From NCBI GenBank assembly GCA_031414415.1, contig JANNVK010000046.1, positions 1 through 16,546 of the forward strand: a stretch of 16,546 bases of DNA. The letters run 5' to 3'. Below the pieces are notes generated by a model. The model saw nothing but the letters and a program-made list of their open reading frames with translations. It had not been told where the DNA came from and did no database searches. The DNA comes from JANNVK01 sp031414415 (lineage in GTDB: Bacteria; Acidobacteriota; Blastocatellia; Pyrinomonadales; Pyrinomonadaceae). The stretch's first letter is position 1. The number at the start of each line of letters is the position of its first letter. This document shows, piece by piece, positions 1 through 6,049 of this stretch. The translations under genes were made by a program, and so were the position numbers.

Positions 1-156
1 GCCTTGAAAAAATGTTTCCAATTTTTGCCAATCGCGGTCGCCTTGCCGTATCGCAAAATCATCCGGTGAAACTTCACCCATCGCTAACATTTCAAAGACT
101 TTATCTTCTTCAAAAGGTCCGAGTTGCTGTCCGTTTTTGTTAATGTAAATTTGCAT
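1..156 (-). CDS. GYF_2 (DUF4339) domain protein, partial
   Basis: Only the first 52 codons are present; the gene runs off the left edge of the window. The translation begins MQIYINKNGQQLGPFEED and continues through a segment containing SPDDFAIRQGDREWQ. The N-G-Q-x-x-G-P-F start and the later S-P-x-D ... W pattern are typical of GYF_2 domains, which in the wider GYF fold bind proline-rich peptides and in bacteria often sit at the cytoplasmic end of membrane proteins. It starts 4 nt after the stop codon of the upstream gene ending at 161, which carries a similar domain, so the two are probably co-transcribed. No clear Shine-Dalgarno sequence precedes the ATG. The C-terminal part and function are not visible. 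Confidence 0.75.
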   Translation of the reverse strand, partial: MQIYINKNGQQLGPFEEDKVFEMLAMGEVSPDDFAIRQGDRDWQKLETFFQG

Positions 157-160
157 AATT

Positions 161-502
161 TTAATAATTTTGCTTAACCGCAAAATACATATTGAGCGGT
201 TGCCACTGTGTTTCGCCTTGTTTAATCACCATATCAAACGGCGAAAGTTGTCCGCTGTTGAGCAAATTCAAGACTTGTTCAGCGGGAACCGGTCCCGATT
301 GCTGATTGTTTTTGGACAAATACATCGGCAAATTATTTGAGCCGCCGTTATTTGGAAATTGATATAGAACCGTTTGATTAAAAGTGGTTGCGGCAAACTG
401 ATTCGGTTTCGGCTTACCCGAATTCATTACGGCTTTAATGCCCATTCCAATTAAACTAGCCAACAAAGTTGCCACAAATGTGACCAAGATTAGAACCAAC
501 AT
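161..502 (-). CDS. Membrane-anchored GYF_2 domain protein
   Basis: A 113-residue protein with one hydrophobic N-terminal segment (residues about 1-25, LVLILVTFVATLLASLIGMG), a low-complexity Asn/Gln/Pro linker (about 28-58) and a C-terminal GYF_2-type domain (about 59-105, with YLSKNNQQSGPVPAEQV and later SPFD...W). The start at 502 is chosen because AGGAG sits 9 nt upstream of that ATG, directly before the membrane segment; a longer in-frame reading up to 625 would overlap the neighbouring gene and adds unlikely Cys/Trp-rich residues. The next gene on the same strand begins 4 nt after this stop and has the same domain type. The likely role is a membrane-tethered adaptor; the partner is unknown. 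Confidence 0.75.
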   Translation of the reverse strand: MLVLILVTFVATLLASLIGMGIKAVMNSGKPKPNQFAATTFNQTVLYQFPNNGGSNNLPMYLSKNNQQSGPVPAEQVLNLLNSGQLSPFDMVIKQGETQWQPLNMYFAVKQNY

Positions 503-510
503 AACTTTTT

Positions 511-515
511 CTCCT
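511..515 (-). promoter_or_regulatory. Ribosome binding site fixing the start at 502
   Basis: CTCCT on the plus strand reads AGGAG on the minus strand, followed by an A-rich spacer and then ATG at 502. It decides between the short start (113 residues, membrane segment first) and a 154-residue reading. Confidence 0.7.
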
Positions 516-594
516 GTTTTGTGTGCGGAATTACCGCCGTATTTCTGCTGAAAATCTTTACTCACTTTGATAAGACAATTTCGCCAAAAACATT

Positions 595-855
595 TCACAT
601 TATTTTTCCCAAAGAATTTCGACAAACCATTAAATGCCCGCTTTCCGTTTCAATTGAATGAAGCAAATTTTGTTCGATCAGCCGAAAAATTTCGCGTGTC
701 GGCGTTCCGTGTTGCGTTGTGATAGCGTCAAGCGTCAGCATTTCAACTTCCGTTCGGCATTCCACGCAATATCCGCGAACCGATTTATTTTTCCGCAAAA
801 TAAAAATCTCACGACTTTCGGCGGTGATTAAATACTTCTTTGCTTTTTCCGGCAT
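595..855 (-). CDS. Small CxxC / helix-turn-helix protein (excisionase-like)
   Basis: An 86-residue protein. After a short beta-rich N-terminus (about 8-28) there is a CVEC motif (Cys30, Cys33), then a predicted helical HTH stretch (about 41-66, VEMLTLDAITTQHGTPTREI) and the tail LMVCRNSL. I recognise the overall pattern (basic start, C-x-x-C, 'EVxMLTLDEA', 'IYR.IE...LH..ET..G...VC.NSL') as a small protein common in Acidobacteria genomes with a MerR/excisionase-type HTH; its function is unknown and DNA binding is inferred. The ATG at 855 matches the usual start of the family, but a TTG at 888 preceded by AAAGG could extend it by 11 residues. It is divergent from the winged-helix remnant at 1024 and upstream of the GYF_2 pair (92-nt gap). 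Confidence 0.65.
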   Translation of the reverse strand: MPEKAKKYLITAESREIFILRKNKSVRGYCVECRTEVEMLTLDAITTQHGTPTREIFRLIEQNLLHSIETESGHLMVCRNSLGKIM

Positions 856-988
856 TTGATTTACAATACGGACATCAGCAGGAAACAATCAGCCTTTCAA
901 ATCCAATCGCTTCCGACCGCGAACCGTTCAACGATTTGCGTTGTGAAACCAGTATTTATTTTTACGGGAAAATTGTCTTGAAGTAACA

Positions 989-1010
989 ATCCTTTAGTTA
1001 TCCTTTAGTT
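989..1010 (+). promoter_or_regulatory. 11-bp tandem direct repeat, operator-like
   Basis: Two perfect head-to-tail copies of ATCCTTTAGTT (989-999 and 1000-1010) end 13 nt before the ATG of the winged-helix reading frame. OmpR/PhoB-type winged-helix proteins are known to bind direct repeats with an 11-bp period, one helical turn, so this looks like an autoregulatory operator. It lies in the divergent spacer 889-1023 and could also control the minus-strand gene. Confidence 0.45.
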
Positions 1011-1023
1011 CTCCAATAACGTT

Positions 1024-1287
1024 ATGGACAATAAAATCAAGCATTTACGGGAAATCGGAAAGTTTTGCCTTGATGCCGAAAAGAAAGTTTTATCGTTTCA
1101 AGCACAACCGATATATTTGCCGTTGAAGGAAATCGAGTTGCTCTGCGTCTTGACCGAAATCAGCGGGGAATTGGTAACGAAAGAAGATTTGCTGAATCGA
1201 ATTTGGAAAGATTCGTTTGTTGAAGAAAGTAATCTGACACGGCACGTCTCAGATTGTCGATTTTACGTTGCTGAATCAAGTGTTTGA
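1024..1287 (+). pseudogene. Truncated OmpR-type winged-helix regulator
   Basis: The first about 75 residues form a recognisable Trans_reg_C winged helix: GKFCLDAEKKVLSF, then LPLKEIELLCVLTEISGELV, and the recognition region LLNRIWKDSFVEESNLTRHV. In intact relatives this stretch is followed by 'SxLRKALG' and usually a long sensor or TPR region. Here it passes after codon 1246-1248 into about a dozen unrelated residues and stops at 1287. From 1247 the adjacent +1 frame carries coding-like sequence of a different gene (separate entry), so this is a regulator N-terminus joined out of frame to foreign sequence by deletion or recombination. The DNA-binding part may still be made as a small protein. 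Confidence 0.65.
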
Positions 1288-1541
1288 AGCAACAAAACTC
1301 GATCAAGATTCGGCAAATATTGATTGGTGTTATGCCGAACAGATTAACGCGATGCACGACGACGATTTGGAATTTCCCGACCGCATCGAGTTTGCTTATT
1401 ACGCAATTTACAATCTTTTCAACAAATACTTTACTGCAAAACATTGACGATTGGCTGATTTGTAACCAAGCACTTTCGGCTGAAACCGATTCGCAAATTT
1501 GGCAAAGTTTGCTTAATGACGCAATTTTGAAATCTTTATAA
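1247..1541 (+). pseudogene. Frameshifted remnant of an unknown acidic protein
   Basis: Frame 1247-1447 reads as natural protein (SQIVDFTLLNQVFEATK, then WCYAEQINAMHDDDLEFPDR, then AYYAIYNLFNKYFTAK) until a TGA at 1445. The next frame continues from about 1440 as NIDDWLICNQALSAETDSQ and ends LLNDAILKSL with TAA at 1539. Reading the two together gives a continuous C-terminal domain of about 97 residues broken by one frameshift near 1437-1445. No start codon with a ribosome site precedes it, and the frame is closed by a stop at 1235. I do not recognise the family. It is most simply a decayed gene whose 5' part was lost when it was joined to the winged-helix fragment. Confidence 0.5.
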
Positions 1542-1544
1542 CGG

Positions 1545-1847
1545 TTACTCGCCGAAAACTTCTTCCCAATCGTCTTCAACCGTTTTCAGTATTTCGCAAT
1601 CGCAATAACCGCCGTTTTCGTTGAGCCACGTCATCATTTTCGGAACGTGAATTCCTTTTTTAATTAGAAATTTAATTGTGTGTTCCATATCGTGTTTGCA
1701 AAACTCTTCGCCTAAACAATCGTTTAAGTGTGCGAAAAGTTCTTCGATATTTTCCCGCGAAGTCGGCAAAGTCTCAAGATATATTTTCCTTGCTTCGCCG
1801 CTAAGTTGTTTCATTTGCACGAGTTGTCGTTTTCTTACTAATCCCAT
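1545..1847 (-). CDS. DUF2695 domain protein
   Basis: A 100-residue protein with the DUF2695 signature in its C-terminal half: a C-x-H-D stretch (Cys50, CKHDMEHTIKFL) and WLNENGGYCDCEIL (about 75-87). DUF2695 proteins are small, cytoplasmic and uncharacterised; the Cys/His pattern suggests metal or partner binding, but this is not established. The N-terminus is basic (MGLVRKRQLVQMKQ). No clear Shine-Dalgarno sequence precedes 1847, and an internal ATG at 1814 is an alternative start. It ends 3 nt from the stop of the remnant on the other strand. Confidence 0.75.
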   Translation of the reverse strand: MGLVRKRQLVQMKQLSGEARKIYLETLPTSRENIEELFAHLNDCLGEEFCKHDMEHTIKFLIKKGIHVPKMMTWLNENGGYCDCEILKTVEDDWEEVFGE

Positions 1848-1855
1848 AGTCTTAT

Positions 1856-1966
1856 TTATTCATTTTTTCATTTGATTATTTGTTCATCGTAAAACGTGAA
1901 TTGCATTGAAAGTTTTGCTTTGCAATGAATCAATGTTTCAATGAATAAATGAACAAATGAATCAAT
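1856..1966. repeat. Low-complexity ATGAAY-type repeats with stem-loop
   Basis: The spacer between the MFS gene and the DUF2695 gene consists of A/T-rich tetra- to octanucleotide variants. The left part (1856-1887, TTATTCATTTTTTCATTTG...) is roughly the inverse of the right part (1941-1966, ATGAATAAATGAACAAATG...). Between them CATTGAAA (1904-1911) and TTTCAATG (1936-1943) form a perfect 8-bp inverted repeat. It may act as a weak terminator for the MFS gene, but there is no clean U-tract. Confidence 0.45.
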
Positions 1967-3239
1967 TCGTAAACCCCGATTCGCGGAGTTTTTCTTCGTA
2001 CATTTTTTGTTTAATTCCTTCTCTGCCATCATACTTCAAAAACTTCGGCAAGAAAATCGCCATAATTCCGACGGCGATTACGCATAAAATGCCGCCTGTG
2101 ACAATCGCAAATTTCACACTTGTCGCCTCGGCAACAATTCCCATTTTCGCACTGCCGAGATAAGGTCCGATCAAATAGCTCATCATTTCGATGCTCGCTA
2201 ATCTGCCGCGTAAAAAGTTTGGAATTGTTTGATTCCAGATTGCTCCGCGAAAAATTCCGCTCAACATATCTGAAAATCCGGCGAGCGACAGAAAAAATAA
2301 AGCAAGCCACAAATTGTTTGAAAGTCCGAAAAAAGTAATCGCAATTCCCCAACCAATTGCGGCGAGAATAACGGCTAAACCATGTCGGTGAACATTTTTT
2401 GTCCAGCCCGAAGTTACGCTCGCAAGCAACGCACCAATAGCTATTGAACCGAGAAAGAGTCCGAGATATTCTTTACCGTAAATAACCGCTAACGCCGGAT
2501 ATAACGCTTGCGGAAAAGCAAAAAACATCGCTGCAATATCGATTAAATATGTGCCTAAAAGGTCTTGTCGGCTAAATGCGTATTTCCAAGCGTCAATGAC
2601 ATTTCGCACGCTCGGTTTCGCCGCATTTATCGGCGAAGCAACTTTGCTAATCATATAAACCGCGATTAAAGATGCGATAAACGAAATTAAATCAATCGCG
2701 TAAGCTATTGCAACTCCTAGACTTGTGGCGATTATTCCGGCAATCAGCGGGCTAATAATCGCACTCAAACTCCAACGCATTGAGTTTAACGCCATCACTG
2801 AGGGCATCAAATCGTTAGGAATAATTTTCTGAATAAATGACTCAAAAGCCGGACGTTGCAACGCTGCAAAACCTGAGTGCAGTGCCGCAACGAGAAAAAT
2901 TATCCAAATTTTGGGTTGTGGCAAAAAACAATTTGCGAGAGCAATTGCAGTGACAATTGTTTGCCCAATTTCGGTGAAACGGAGAATTTTTCGTTTATCA
3001 AATGAATCAGCGATTGCACCGCCGACGAAGCCCAAAAAAATCATCGGAACAACTTCAGCAAGTGCAACATATCCGACCATTGCACTCGATTTTGTAAGGT
3101 CAAAAATCTGCCATTGAATCGCGACAAACGACATCATCGTCCCGAAAAAAGAGATCATTTGTCCGAAAAATAAGAGTCGGTAATCGCGTGAAACTTTAAG
3201 CGGCGTGATGTCGATAAACATAAAAATATATTCTGACAT
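1962..3239 (-). CDS. MFS transporter, MFS_3 / enterobactin-exporter-like
   Basis: A 425-residue, very hydrophobic protein with about 12 membrane segments. The opening IDITPLKVSRDYRLLFFGQM and the loop GGAIADSFDKRKIL (motif A, G-x-x-x-D-x-x-x-[RK]) after the second hydrophobic stretch place it in the major facilitator superfamily, closest in style to MFS_3 (EntS-like exporters). It probably exports a small molecule using the proton gradient; the substrate cannot be read from sequence. The ATG at 3239 is used; a TTG directly before it and an ATG at 3221 (MFIDITPL) are alternatives. It is divergent from the Tat protein at 3324, sharing an 84-bp spacer with a perfect palindrome. Confidence 0.85.
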   Translation of the reverse strand: MSEYIFMFIDITPLKVSRDYRLLFFGQMISFFGTMMSFVAIQWQIFDLTKSSAMVGYVALAEVVPMIFLGFVGGAIADSFDKRKILRFTEIGQTIVTAIALANCFLPQPKIWIIFLVAALHSGFAALQRPAFESFIQKIIPNDLMPSVMALNSMRWSLSAIISPLIAGIIATSLGVAIAYAIDLISFIASLIAVYMISKVASPINAAKPSVRNVIDAWKYAFSRQDLLGTYLIDIAAMFFAFPQALYPALAVIYGKEYLGLFLGSIAIGALLASVTSGWTKNVHRHGLAVILAAIGWGIAITFFGLSNNLWLALFFLSLAGFSDMLSGIFRGAIWNQTIPNFLRGRLASIEMMSYLIGPYLGSAKMGIVAEATSVKFAIVTGGILCVIAVGIMAIFLPKFLKYDGREGIKQKMYEEKLRESGFTN

Positions 3240-3284
3240 CAAACACTTTTTTTATTAAGCCGCAATTTCATTCTTTAATAATAT

Positions 3285-3300
3285 GTTATAAACTTATAAC
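3285..3300. promoter_or_regulatory. 16-bp perfect palindrome, likely operator
   Basis: GTTATAA-AC-TTATAAC is a perfect 7-2-7 inverted repeat midway between the divergent MFS exporter (start 3239) and Tat-protein gene (start 3324). The size and symmetry fit a site for a dimeric repressor such as MarR, TetR or GntR type, and either promoter would overlap it. No regulator gene is adjacent. Confidence 0.5.
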
Positions 3301-3323
3301 CAATTCATAAAAGGAGAAACGAA

Positions 3324-3728
3324 ATGAAAGCATCGCGTCGAGATTTTTTAACTGGGCTAACAGCAACTGCTACGACAGGTTTATTGTTGAATCAAAAGGG
3401 TTTAGCCCAAACACAGGAAGCAAAAAAGCCTGACAATCCGGGCTTTTTTGATGATGCAGGTTCTGGCGGAAGTGTGATTTACGGTTCAGATGGTAAGTCG
3501 ATTGCTTCGACCGAAACAAAATTTGAAACAATGTTGACGGCACGAATTCCGATTGCAAGTTTCCGCGAAACTCATCGTCAACCGATTGTCCACAGCGAAC
3601 TTTACACATCAATTTATAACCAATATCGCAGTAGCTATCCGCCAAATTTGTTTACGGCTTATCAGCCAGAAAGTCTGGAAGATTCAAAAAAATATCTGAA
3701 CGGAAAAACTCGTTGGAAGCAAAAATAG
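3324..3728 (+). CDS. Small Tat-exported protein of unknown function
   Basis: A 134-residue protein beginning MKASRRDFLTGLTATATTG, a textbook twin-arginine signal (S-R-R-x-F-L) followed by a hydrophobic region and cleavage probably after GLAQ (about residue 29). The mature part is polar (PGFFDDAGSGG; SFRETHRQPIVHSELY; YPPNLFTAYQPESLEDSKKYL; GKTRWKQK). Tat export implies folding or cofactor loading in the cytoplasm before transport, but no cofactor motif is evident. I do not recognise the family. A strong AAGGAG lies 8 nt before the ATG. Its stop codon abuts, with no intervening base, the stop codon of the convergent gene at 3729. Confidence 0.75.
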   Translation: MKASRRDFLTGLTATATTGLLLNQKGLAQTQEAKKPDNPGFFDDAGSGGSVIYGSDGKSIASTETKFETMLTARIPIASFRETHRQPIVHSELYTSIYNQYRSSYPPNLFTAYQPESLEDSKKYLNGKTRWKQK

Positions 3729-4091
3729 TTATTTAAGTCGTTGCTTTATAAGAAGTTTGAGATCATTGAGGCTTGAAATTTTGTTGAGTTCTGTGTGGTC
3801 AATTAAAATAGTTGGTTCATTTGATTCTTCTTTCAAGAAAATAGCTGGAAATTGTTTTCTTTTGAAAGCTGGATATTTTAAGTAAAAGTCATTTTTATGA
3901 AAATATTCAACTTCTGCGTCAAGCGTGTCGATAAACTGTTTCCAATCAGATTTTGCACCATAATTAGTATGCGTTAAGCTAAACAAATTACAAGCGTAAC
4001 TCTTGGGACTAAACATCTTATGAAGATAATCTGCCACTTGCGAAAATATCTCGCCTCTTGCGTTGTAAACAAAAATTAGCTGTTTTTTCAT
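3729..4091 (-). CDS. Conserved 'YNA' family protein of unknown function
   Basis: A 120-residue cytoplasmic protein starting MKKQLIFVYNARGEIFSQVA with MFSPKSYACNLFSLTHTNYG and YFHKNDFYLKYP further on. This resembles a family common in Bacteroidetes, sometimes labelled 'GTPase' without supporting motifs, with the pattern 'vYNA...HKi.SP.tY.C.LC.lTyg....k..W..F'. Many members have a second Cys in the C-x-L-C segment; here it is Phe (CNLF). No P-loop is present. The ATG at 4091 overlaps the TGA of the upstream membrane-protein gene (ATGA), which fixes the start and implies translational coupling. The biochemical role is unknown. Confidence 0.7.
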   Translation of the reverse strand: MKKQLIFVYNARGEIFSQVADYLHKMFSPKSYACNLFSLTHTNYGAKSDWKQFIDTLDAEVEYFHKNDFYLKYPAFKRKQFPAIFLKEESNEPTILIDHTELNKISSLNDLKLLIKQRLK

Positions 4092-5032
4092 ACAATTGAC
4101 CACAAAATAGCGAGTAAAGAAACTATCGAAATCACAATCCAAAGACTAATGCCTTGAATCAGCGGCTTAATTCCAACCTTTTTCAAGACTGCGAATGATA
4201 AACCTGAACCGATCAAAAAGAGCGTAATCGTCAACCCTTTTTTCGCAAGCATAACGATGGATTCCCAAATGCTTGGCTGAATAATCGTCGGTGCGTAAGT
4301 GCGAACAACTGTCGCCAACAAAAATAGGACGATGAACCACGGAATCGCAATCTTTGACGATTTTGAGTCTTTTTGGCGATACAAATAAGCGAAAATTAGA
4401 GCGATTGGTGCAATCCACAAAGCTCTTGCGAGTTTGACTGTCGTGGCAATTTGCAATGCTTCATCGCCAAATTTCGTCGCAGCTCCAATTACCGAACTTG
4501 TGTCGTGAATTGCGATTGCTGCCCAAATTCCAAATTGATTTTGAGTCAAATTAAGTGCCGTTCCGATGATTGGAAAAATGAAAAGTGAAATGGCATTGAG
4601 GATAAAAATTGTCCCGAGCGAAACTGATGTTTCATCGCTATCAGCGTCAATCGCTGGTGCGACTGCGGCGATTGCACTTCCGCCACAGATTGCTGTGCCT
4701 GAAGAAATTAACGCAGAGATTTTATCATTTACTTTCAACAACTTACCGACTAAATAGCCGAGAATTAGAGTTCCGAAAATCGTCGCAATCGTGAACAAAA
4801 CGCCGTCTTTTCCGGCTTTGACAACTGATTCGAGATTCATCCCAAATCCGAGCAAAACAACCGAAATTTGGAGCAAATATTTTGTCACTTTACTCGTTTC
4901 TTTTGGGAAAGGATTGCCAACTGTGAATGCAAAAATTAGACCAATCGCAAGTGCAATCGGCGGCGAAACAAACGGCGTTAAGCACACGAAAATGAGTAAA
5001 TAAAAAACGATTGATTGCCAATTTTTTTGCAT
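4088..5032 (-). CDS. YeiH / UPF0324 family membrane protein (putative sulfate exporter)
   Basis: A 314-residue polytopic membrane protein with about 9-10 hydrophobic segments. The signature GTAICGGSAIAAVAP and the later AIHDTSSVIGA, KLARALWIAPIAL and LFLIGSGLSF are characteristic of the UPF0324 (Cons_hypoth698) family, annotated as putative sulfate exporters; the substrate is not well established. The start follows a weak GAG-containing leader. Its TGA overlaps the ATG of the next gene by 4 nt. Upstream lies the 105-bp inverted-repeat element, so any promoter must be within or just downstream of that repeat. Confidence 0.85.
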   Translation of the reverse strand: MQKNWQSIVFYLLIFVCLTPFVSPPIALAIGLIFAFTVGNPFPKETSKVTKYLLQISVVLLGFGMNLESVVKAGKDGVLFTIATIFGTLILGYLVGKLLKVNDKISALISSGTAICGGSAIAAVAPAIDADSDETSVSLGTIFILNAISLFIFPIIGTALNLTQNQFGIWAAIAIHDTSSVIGAATKFGDEALQIATTVKLARALWIAPIALIFAYLYRQKDSKSSKIAIPWFIVLFLLATVVRTYAPTIIQPSIWESIVMLAKKGLTITLFLIGSGLSFAVLKKVGIKPLIQGISLWIVISIVSLLAILWSIV

Positions 5033-5046
5033 TTAGAATTTCTCGA

Positions 5047-5151
5047 AAGAAAATTAGACGCAGATGACACTGATTATGCGGATATTCGCTGATTAATTAA
5101 TGAATCTGTGAAAATCTGCTTAATCCGCGTTTTTCCGCGTCTAATTTTCTT
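5047..5151. repeat. 105-bp inverted-repeat (MITE/REP-like) element
   Basis: Perfect 15-bp terminal inverted repeats (5047-5061 AAGAAAATTAGACGC, 5137-5151 its reverse complement) enclose degenerate 'CGCNGATTA' units (GACGCAGATGACACTGATTATGCGGAT ... in the left arm, GCGGAAAAACGCGGATTAAGC in the inverted right arm). The whole can fold into one long imperfect hairpin. Similar 'ACGCGGATTAACGCAGATT' dispersed repeats occur in many bacterial genomes. It sits between rraB-like (stop 5162) and the YeiH gene (start 5032). Confidence 0.7.
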
Positions 5152-5161
5152 AGATTGGTAT

Positions 5162-5596
5162 TTAATCTTCAGTTTCCTCGTCGCCTTCTTCATCTTCGCC
5201 GTCGTCTTCGTCGTCGTCTTCGTCGCCGACTTCGCCGAATTCATAGCCATCGTAAGAATCGATTTCGAATTCCTCGGCTAATTTAGCAAAATCTACGTTT
5301 CTTTGAGCCAAAGATTCCGGTGTGTGAATTTCGATTTTGTCGATATGCAACAAATATTCGCCGGTCGATTCATCGGTTTCTTCATCGCCAAGTTCGAAAA
5401 TGTCGAGGAAGAAATAGCCTTCTTCGTCGAGTTTCATCCCGAGTTTTTCGAGTTTTTCGATGCTTTCGTCAACAAAGTAATAGCTGAAAAGCAACTCTTC
5501 GTCCATGTTCCAATTATCTTCTTTCTTCGCATCGGCGAAAATTTTTGTGATATTTTCGATTTGTGATTCTACGTCTTTAAAATTAATATTTTCCAT
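5162..5596 (-). CDS. rraB: RraB-like RNase-regulator family protein
   Basis: A 144-residue, very acidic protein. Residues about 8-118 match the RraB layout: an N-terminal helical region, LEKLGMKLDEEGYFFLD, a two-stranded part (YLLHIDKIEIHTPESL), then FAKLAEEFEIDSYDGYEF, which parallels E. coli RraB 'LAEQFDVEYDGWG', followed by an Asp/Glu-only tail (about 124-144) as in E. coli. In gammaproteobacteria RraB binds and inhibits RNase E; in this lineage the target is unknown and could be an RNase E/G homologue. The ATG at 5596 is preceded by AGGAA at good spacing; upstream in-frame codons to 5752 run through hairpin repeats and are rejected. Two 9-bp direct repeats lie just upstream. Confidence 0.7.
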   Translation of the reverse strand: MENINFKDVESQIENITKIFADAKKEDNWNMDEELLFSYYFVDESIEKLEKLGMKLDEEGYFFLDIFELGDEETDESTGEYLLHIDKIEIHTPESLAQRNVDFAKLAEEFEIDSYDGYEFGEVGDEDDDEDDGEDEEGDEETED

Positions 5597-5612
5597 TTTT
5601 ATTCCTATAATT

Positions 5613-5637
5613 ATTCGTAACCAATAAAATTCGTAAC
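5613..5637 (-). promoter_or_regulatory. Direct repeats upstream of rraB-like gene
   Basis: ATTCGTAAC occurs at 5613-5621 and again at 5629-5637 (GTTACGAAT on the coding strand), a 16-bp period, 17-41 nt before the start codon. They could be a regulator site or a fragment of the neighbouring repeat array. Confidence 0.3.
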
Positions 5638-5657
5638 TGTTTTTCGATTCTGTTTTA

Positions 5658-5947
5658 ATCCGTAAACCGGATGTAAAAATTGATTTTTGTTCGTGAAACG
5701 AAAGAAAGTTTTCATTCCCTGGAGACCGACGGGAGAAAATTTTCATTTCCAATAACCCGTAAAACGGGTGTCAGCATAAAGCCTAGTGCGTAAGCACTAG
5801 GTATGCGAGCCATTTCGTTTCAGCCCGTGAATACGGGCGACAGCCATATAATTCTGCGGCTGTCGCTATCTTCGATAGCTGTAAATTGTTTTCAATCTTA
5901 CCCCGAGCTCACGCTCGGGGCTTTATGCTGTCACCGTCTTCGACGGT
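5658..5947. repeat. Multi-hairpin palindrome array between lysS and rraB-like gene
   Basis: This gene-free stretch holds at least nine short perfect hairpins: ATCCG/CGGAT (5658-5672), TTCGT/ACGAA (5690-5702), ACCCGT/ACGGGT (5755-5769), CCTAGTGC/GCACTAGG with GTAA loop (5782-5801), GCCCGT/ACGGGC (5823-5838), GCGACAGCC/GGCTGTCGC (5837-5866), GCTATC/GATAGC (5865-5879), CCCCGAGC/GCTCGGGG (5901-5920) and ACCGTC/GACGGT (5933-5947). An outer 11-bp inverted repeat AGCATAAAGCC (5773-5783) / GGCTTTATGCT (5919-5929) wraps the central ones. The design is that of composite REP/palindrome cassettes and may also protect or terminate the lysS transcript. Confidence 0.75.
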
Positions 5948-6000
5948 TTAAAATCTAATCCTACAACCCGAATTGAAATGATTTGAAAATCTTAAATCTT

Positions 6001-6049
6001 TCACTCTTCACTTTTCACTTTTCACTTTTAGTTTTTCACTATTCACTAT
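6001..6049. repeat. Heptanucleotide tandem repeat overlapping the lysS stop
   Basis: Seven consecutive 7-nt units: TCACTCT, TCACTTT x3, TAGTTTT, TCACTAT x2. The lysS stop codon (6039-6041) lies inside the tract, and the last codons of lysS (NNSE) are encoded at its edge, so the repeat has replaced the native gene end. It resembles the short tandemly repeated 7-mers known from cyanobacteria. Confidence 0.8.

Noticed and set aside
1160..1579. Minus-strand 139-residue frame opposite the regulator stub
   Set aside because: Composition is Cys/Ser-rich shadow sequence, and the plus-strand frames carry the recognisable winged helix and protein-like remnant.
4167..4418. Minus-strand 83-residue frame inside the YeiH gene
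   Set aside because: It is a shifted shadow of the well-supported membrane-protein frame.
5597..5752. N-terminal extension of the rraB-like gene by 52 codons
   Set aside because: The extension runs through hairpin repeats and lacks a ribosome site, whereas the ATG at 5596 has AGGAA upstream.
5755..5947. CRISPR array
   Set aside because: The palindromes differ from one another and there are no equal repeats with equal-length spacers, nor cas genes.
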